Shown piece by piece: positions 20,794-22,327 of a stretch of 22,327 nucleotides of DNA. A program made the translations under genes and the position numbers. Source of the DNA: a virus; IMG/VR virus record IMGVR_UViG_3300042400_000803, positions 1 to 22,327 of that record; one strand, given 5' to 3'. The notes under the pieces were generated by a model. It made no database searches, was not told where the DNA came from, and saw only the letters and a list, made by a program, of their open reading frames with translations. Each line of letters starts with the position of its first letter. Position 1 is the first letter of the stretch.

Positions 20794-22327
20794 ATGGCAA
20801 CTTGGCATGAACTTACTCGCGACCCTGAATATCAGTCGCTTTCAGAAGGCGCGAAAGCTCTGGTAAAGCAGGGATTTTTCGAGCAACAGATTGCCAGCGA
20901 TCCCGAATTTCAGTCCTTTTCCCCCGAAACACAGAGGGTAATTGCGGATAATTTCTGGAGAACCCCTGACGATACAGGCCAAGGCTACGTCACCTCCATG
21001 CTCGGAGCTGCCGGACGCGGATTTGCCGGAGTTGTTCCGGGCGCGGTGACTGGCGCTGGCGCTTTGCTTGGCAGCGAAACCATTCAGGGTGCGGGCGAGT
21101 CCTTGCAGGAAGGCCTCGAAAGCCTGTCTCCAGTCAATCCGATCTATGAGGGGGATTACCTCATGAAGGGCGCGAACGTCCTTGGCAATGTCGGGGGTAT
21201 CATCACCACTGGCGGCATCGGTGGCGCTCTCGGCAAAGGATTGGCGGCTGAAAGAATCGCTGCCGCTGGAACTCAGGCCGCTCGTCAGGCTCTGACCACT
21301 CAGGCTATTCAACGCGGGGCCAGTAGTGCCCAATATGGAACTGGGTTCGCTCAAGGTGCCGCTCAAAAGGCGCAGGAAAACGAACGTCTAGGCATGGAAG
21401 GTCCAGAAGCCTATCTAAACCTCATTGGTGGCGGTCTATCCGAAGTCCTACCCGAACGATTTGGTTTTGGCACAGCCCTCGAAACATCCGCTGCTCGTCG
21501 CTTGCTTGGTGGCGTGGATGATGCCGCTGGCAAGGTTGCTCCGGGTATTCGCATGGGCTTTGCCCAAGAAACTCTTGAAGGCGGCTCTACGCAAGCTCTT
21601 AGCAACCTCTCGACCCAGCTTACCGCTCCACAAGGAGTAGAAACACCCGGCCTTTTTGAAGGCGTTGGCGAGGCTGCTTTGTGGGAGGGTGTTGGAGGTG
21701 CCATGTTTGGTGCCATCAACAAGCTGGGACGCACTCCGCCTGATAAGCAAACGCCAGAGCAGCAGCAATGGCAGTCAGAAATCAACGCTACTCCAGTTGA
21801 TTCTACCCCTCCAGTAACACCCGAAGAAAGCCAAAAGAACGCCAGTGAGGGCGGCATTCCAGTTGTTACTCCAGATGGAGTTGTGAGTTGGTTGCCAGCC
21901 GTGAGTCAGGCAATTAACATCCAAGGACCACAACCGGAGGGCACGCCATCAGATGTTGAGCAACGACTCAGCGGCCTAATGGGGAAGCCCACCGATCCCG
22001 GCATTGTCGCCGCTGAAAATCTCGTTGCCGCCACAGTAGATAATCCAGATGCACAAGACGCCGCAGACACAGCAGCAGCCATCATCGCTCAGAACAAAAA
22101 AGTCGCTGATAGCATGCCGCCGCCACCATCTGAGCCAGCAGTTCAGCCTGTCGAAGCGGTTGAAGAGGCTGGGCCGGAGGTAGCGCCTGAAATGCCAGTG
22201 CTGGAAGAAATTCCAGCCGAAGAATCACCTTCGCTGCCTGAGACGGGCCCACCCGTCGTGGATCAAGAAGACCCAGCCGTGACGACGGTTCAGGCAGCAC
22301 CAATTCAACCCACAGCCCCACAAGAAA
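20794..22327 (+). CDS. Large internal-virion/polyvalent-type protein, truncated by the window end
   Basis: The frame opens at ATG 20794, 3 bases after the previous stop, and stays open for 511 codons to the edge. Residues 10-17 (DPEYQSLS) and 36-42 (DPEFQSF) are two copies of a short helical module found near the start of phage ejected or polyvalent proteins. Residues about 67-330 are Gly/Ala-rich and amphipathic, with membrane-like stretches (FAGVVPGAVTGAGALLGSET) and a late LFEGVGEAALWEGVGGAMFG, a pattern common in proteins delivered with phage DNA. From about residue 350 the sequence is Pro/Glu/Ala-rich linker. Any enzyme domains would lie beyond the window. Confidence 0.65.
   Translation, partial: MATWHELTRDPEYQSLSEGAKALVKQGFFEQQIASDPEFQSFSPETQRVIADNFWRTPDDTGQGYVTSMLGAAGRGFAGVVPGAVTGAGALLGSETIQGAGESLQEGLESLSPVNPIYEGDYLMKGANVLGNVGGIITTGGIGGALGKGLAAERIAAAGTQAARQALTTQAIQRGASSAQYGTGFAQGAAQKAQENERLGMEGPEAYLNLIGGGLSEVLPERFGFGTALETSAARRLLGGVDDAAGKVAPGIRMGFAQETLEGGSTQALSNLSTQLTAPQGVETPGLFEGVGEAALWEGVGGAMFGAINKLGRTPPDKQTPEQQQWQSEINATPVDSTPPVTPEESQKNASEGGIPVVTPDGVVSWLPAVSQAINIQGPQPEGTPSDVEQRLSGLMGKPTDPGIVAAENLVAATVDNPDAQDAADTAAAIIAQNKKVADSMPPPPSEPAVQPVEAVEEAGPEVAPEMPVLEEIPAEESPSLPETGPPVVDQEDPAVTTVQAAPIQPTAPQE

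Overview
The window is a stretch of a tailed double-stranded DNA phage genome (or prophage) packed with virion, lysis and packaging genes. There are no bacterial housekeeping genes. A Rz/Rz1-like overlapping gene pair with a lipobox protein points to a Gram-negative host. I cannot name the host. Portal, major capsid protein, integrase and DNA replication genes are not in the window.

Layout. (1) 1-3496, + strand: tail spike/fibre genes, ending in a 734-residue fibre with two copies of a phage-fibre motif. (2) 3500-8068, + strand: a tightly overlapping cluster with small membrane proteins (holin candidates), a candidate spanin pair, a metallophosphoesterase, a helix-turn-helix protein, a HExxH protein, a 33-residue one-helix membrane protein, an HNH-AP2 homing-type endonuclease and an amidase endolysin. 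(3) 8037-9497, - strand: six tiny coupled genes of unknown function, preceded by a second HNH endonuclease (9566-10282). (4) 10283-10813: a divergent region of about 530 bases without a convincing gene and rich in inverted repeats, including two 7-base-loop hairpins whose loops are perfectly complementary. (5) 10814-14339, + strand: two virion-like proteins, a mucin-like Pro/Thr repeat protein, and a fused glycosyltransferase-methyltransferase. (6) 14336-16144, - strand: the terminase large subunit, alone on its strand. (7) 16324-17121: an A/T-rich orphan gene that looks like a moron. (8) 17147-22327, + strand: a probable head-tail adaptor, proline/glycine/alanine-rich and coiled-coil proteins, and a large internal-virion/polyvalent-type protein that runs off the end of the window.

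How it works together: region 2 would open the host envelope in sequence (holin, endolysin, spanins). Regions 1, 5 and 8 supply virion parts, and TerL packages the DNA. The Pro/Thr repeat protein and the sugar-transferase fusion start directly one after the other and may be a substrate-enzyme pair.

Two genome-wide features stand out. Most start codons lack a Shine-Dalgarno sequence, and genes abut through ATGA/GTGA/TAATG overlaps or 2-3 base gaps. Five genes at plausible transcript starts have a -35/-10-like pair ending only 6-9 bases before the ATG, which would give leaderless or nearly leaderless mRNAs. Functions come from motifs read by eye; no database search was run.
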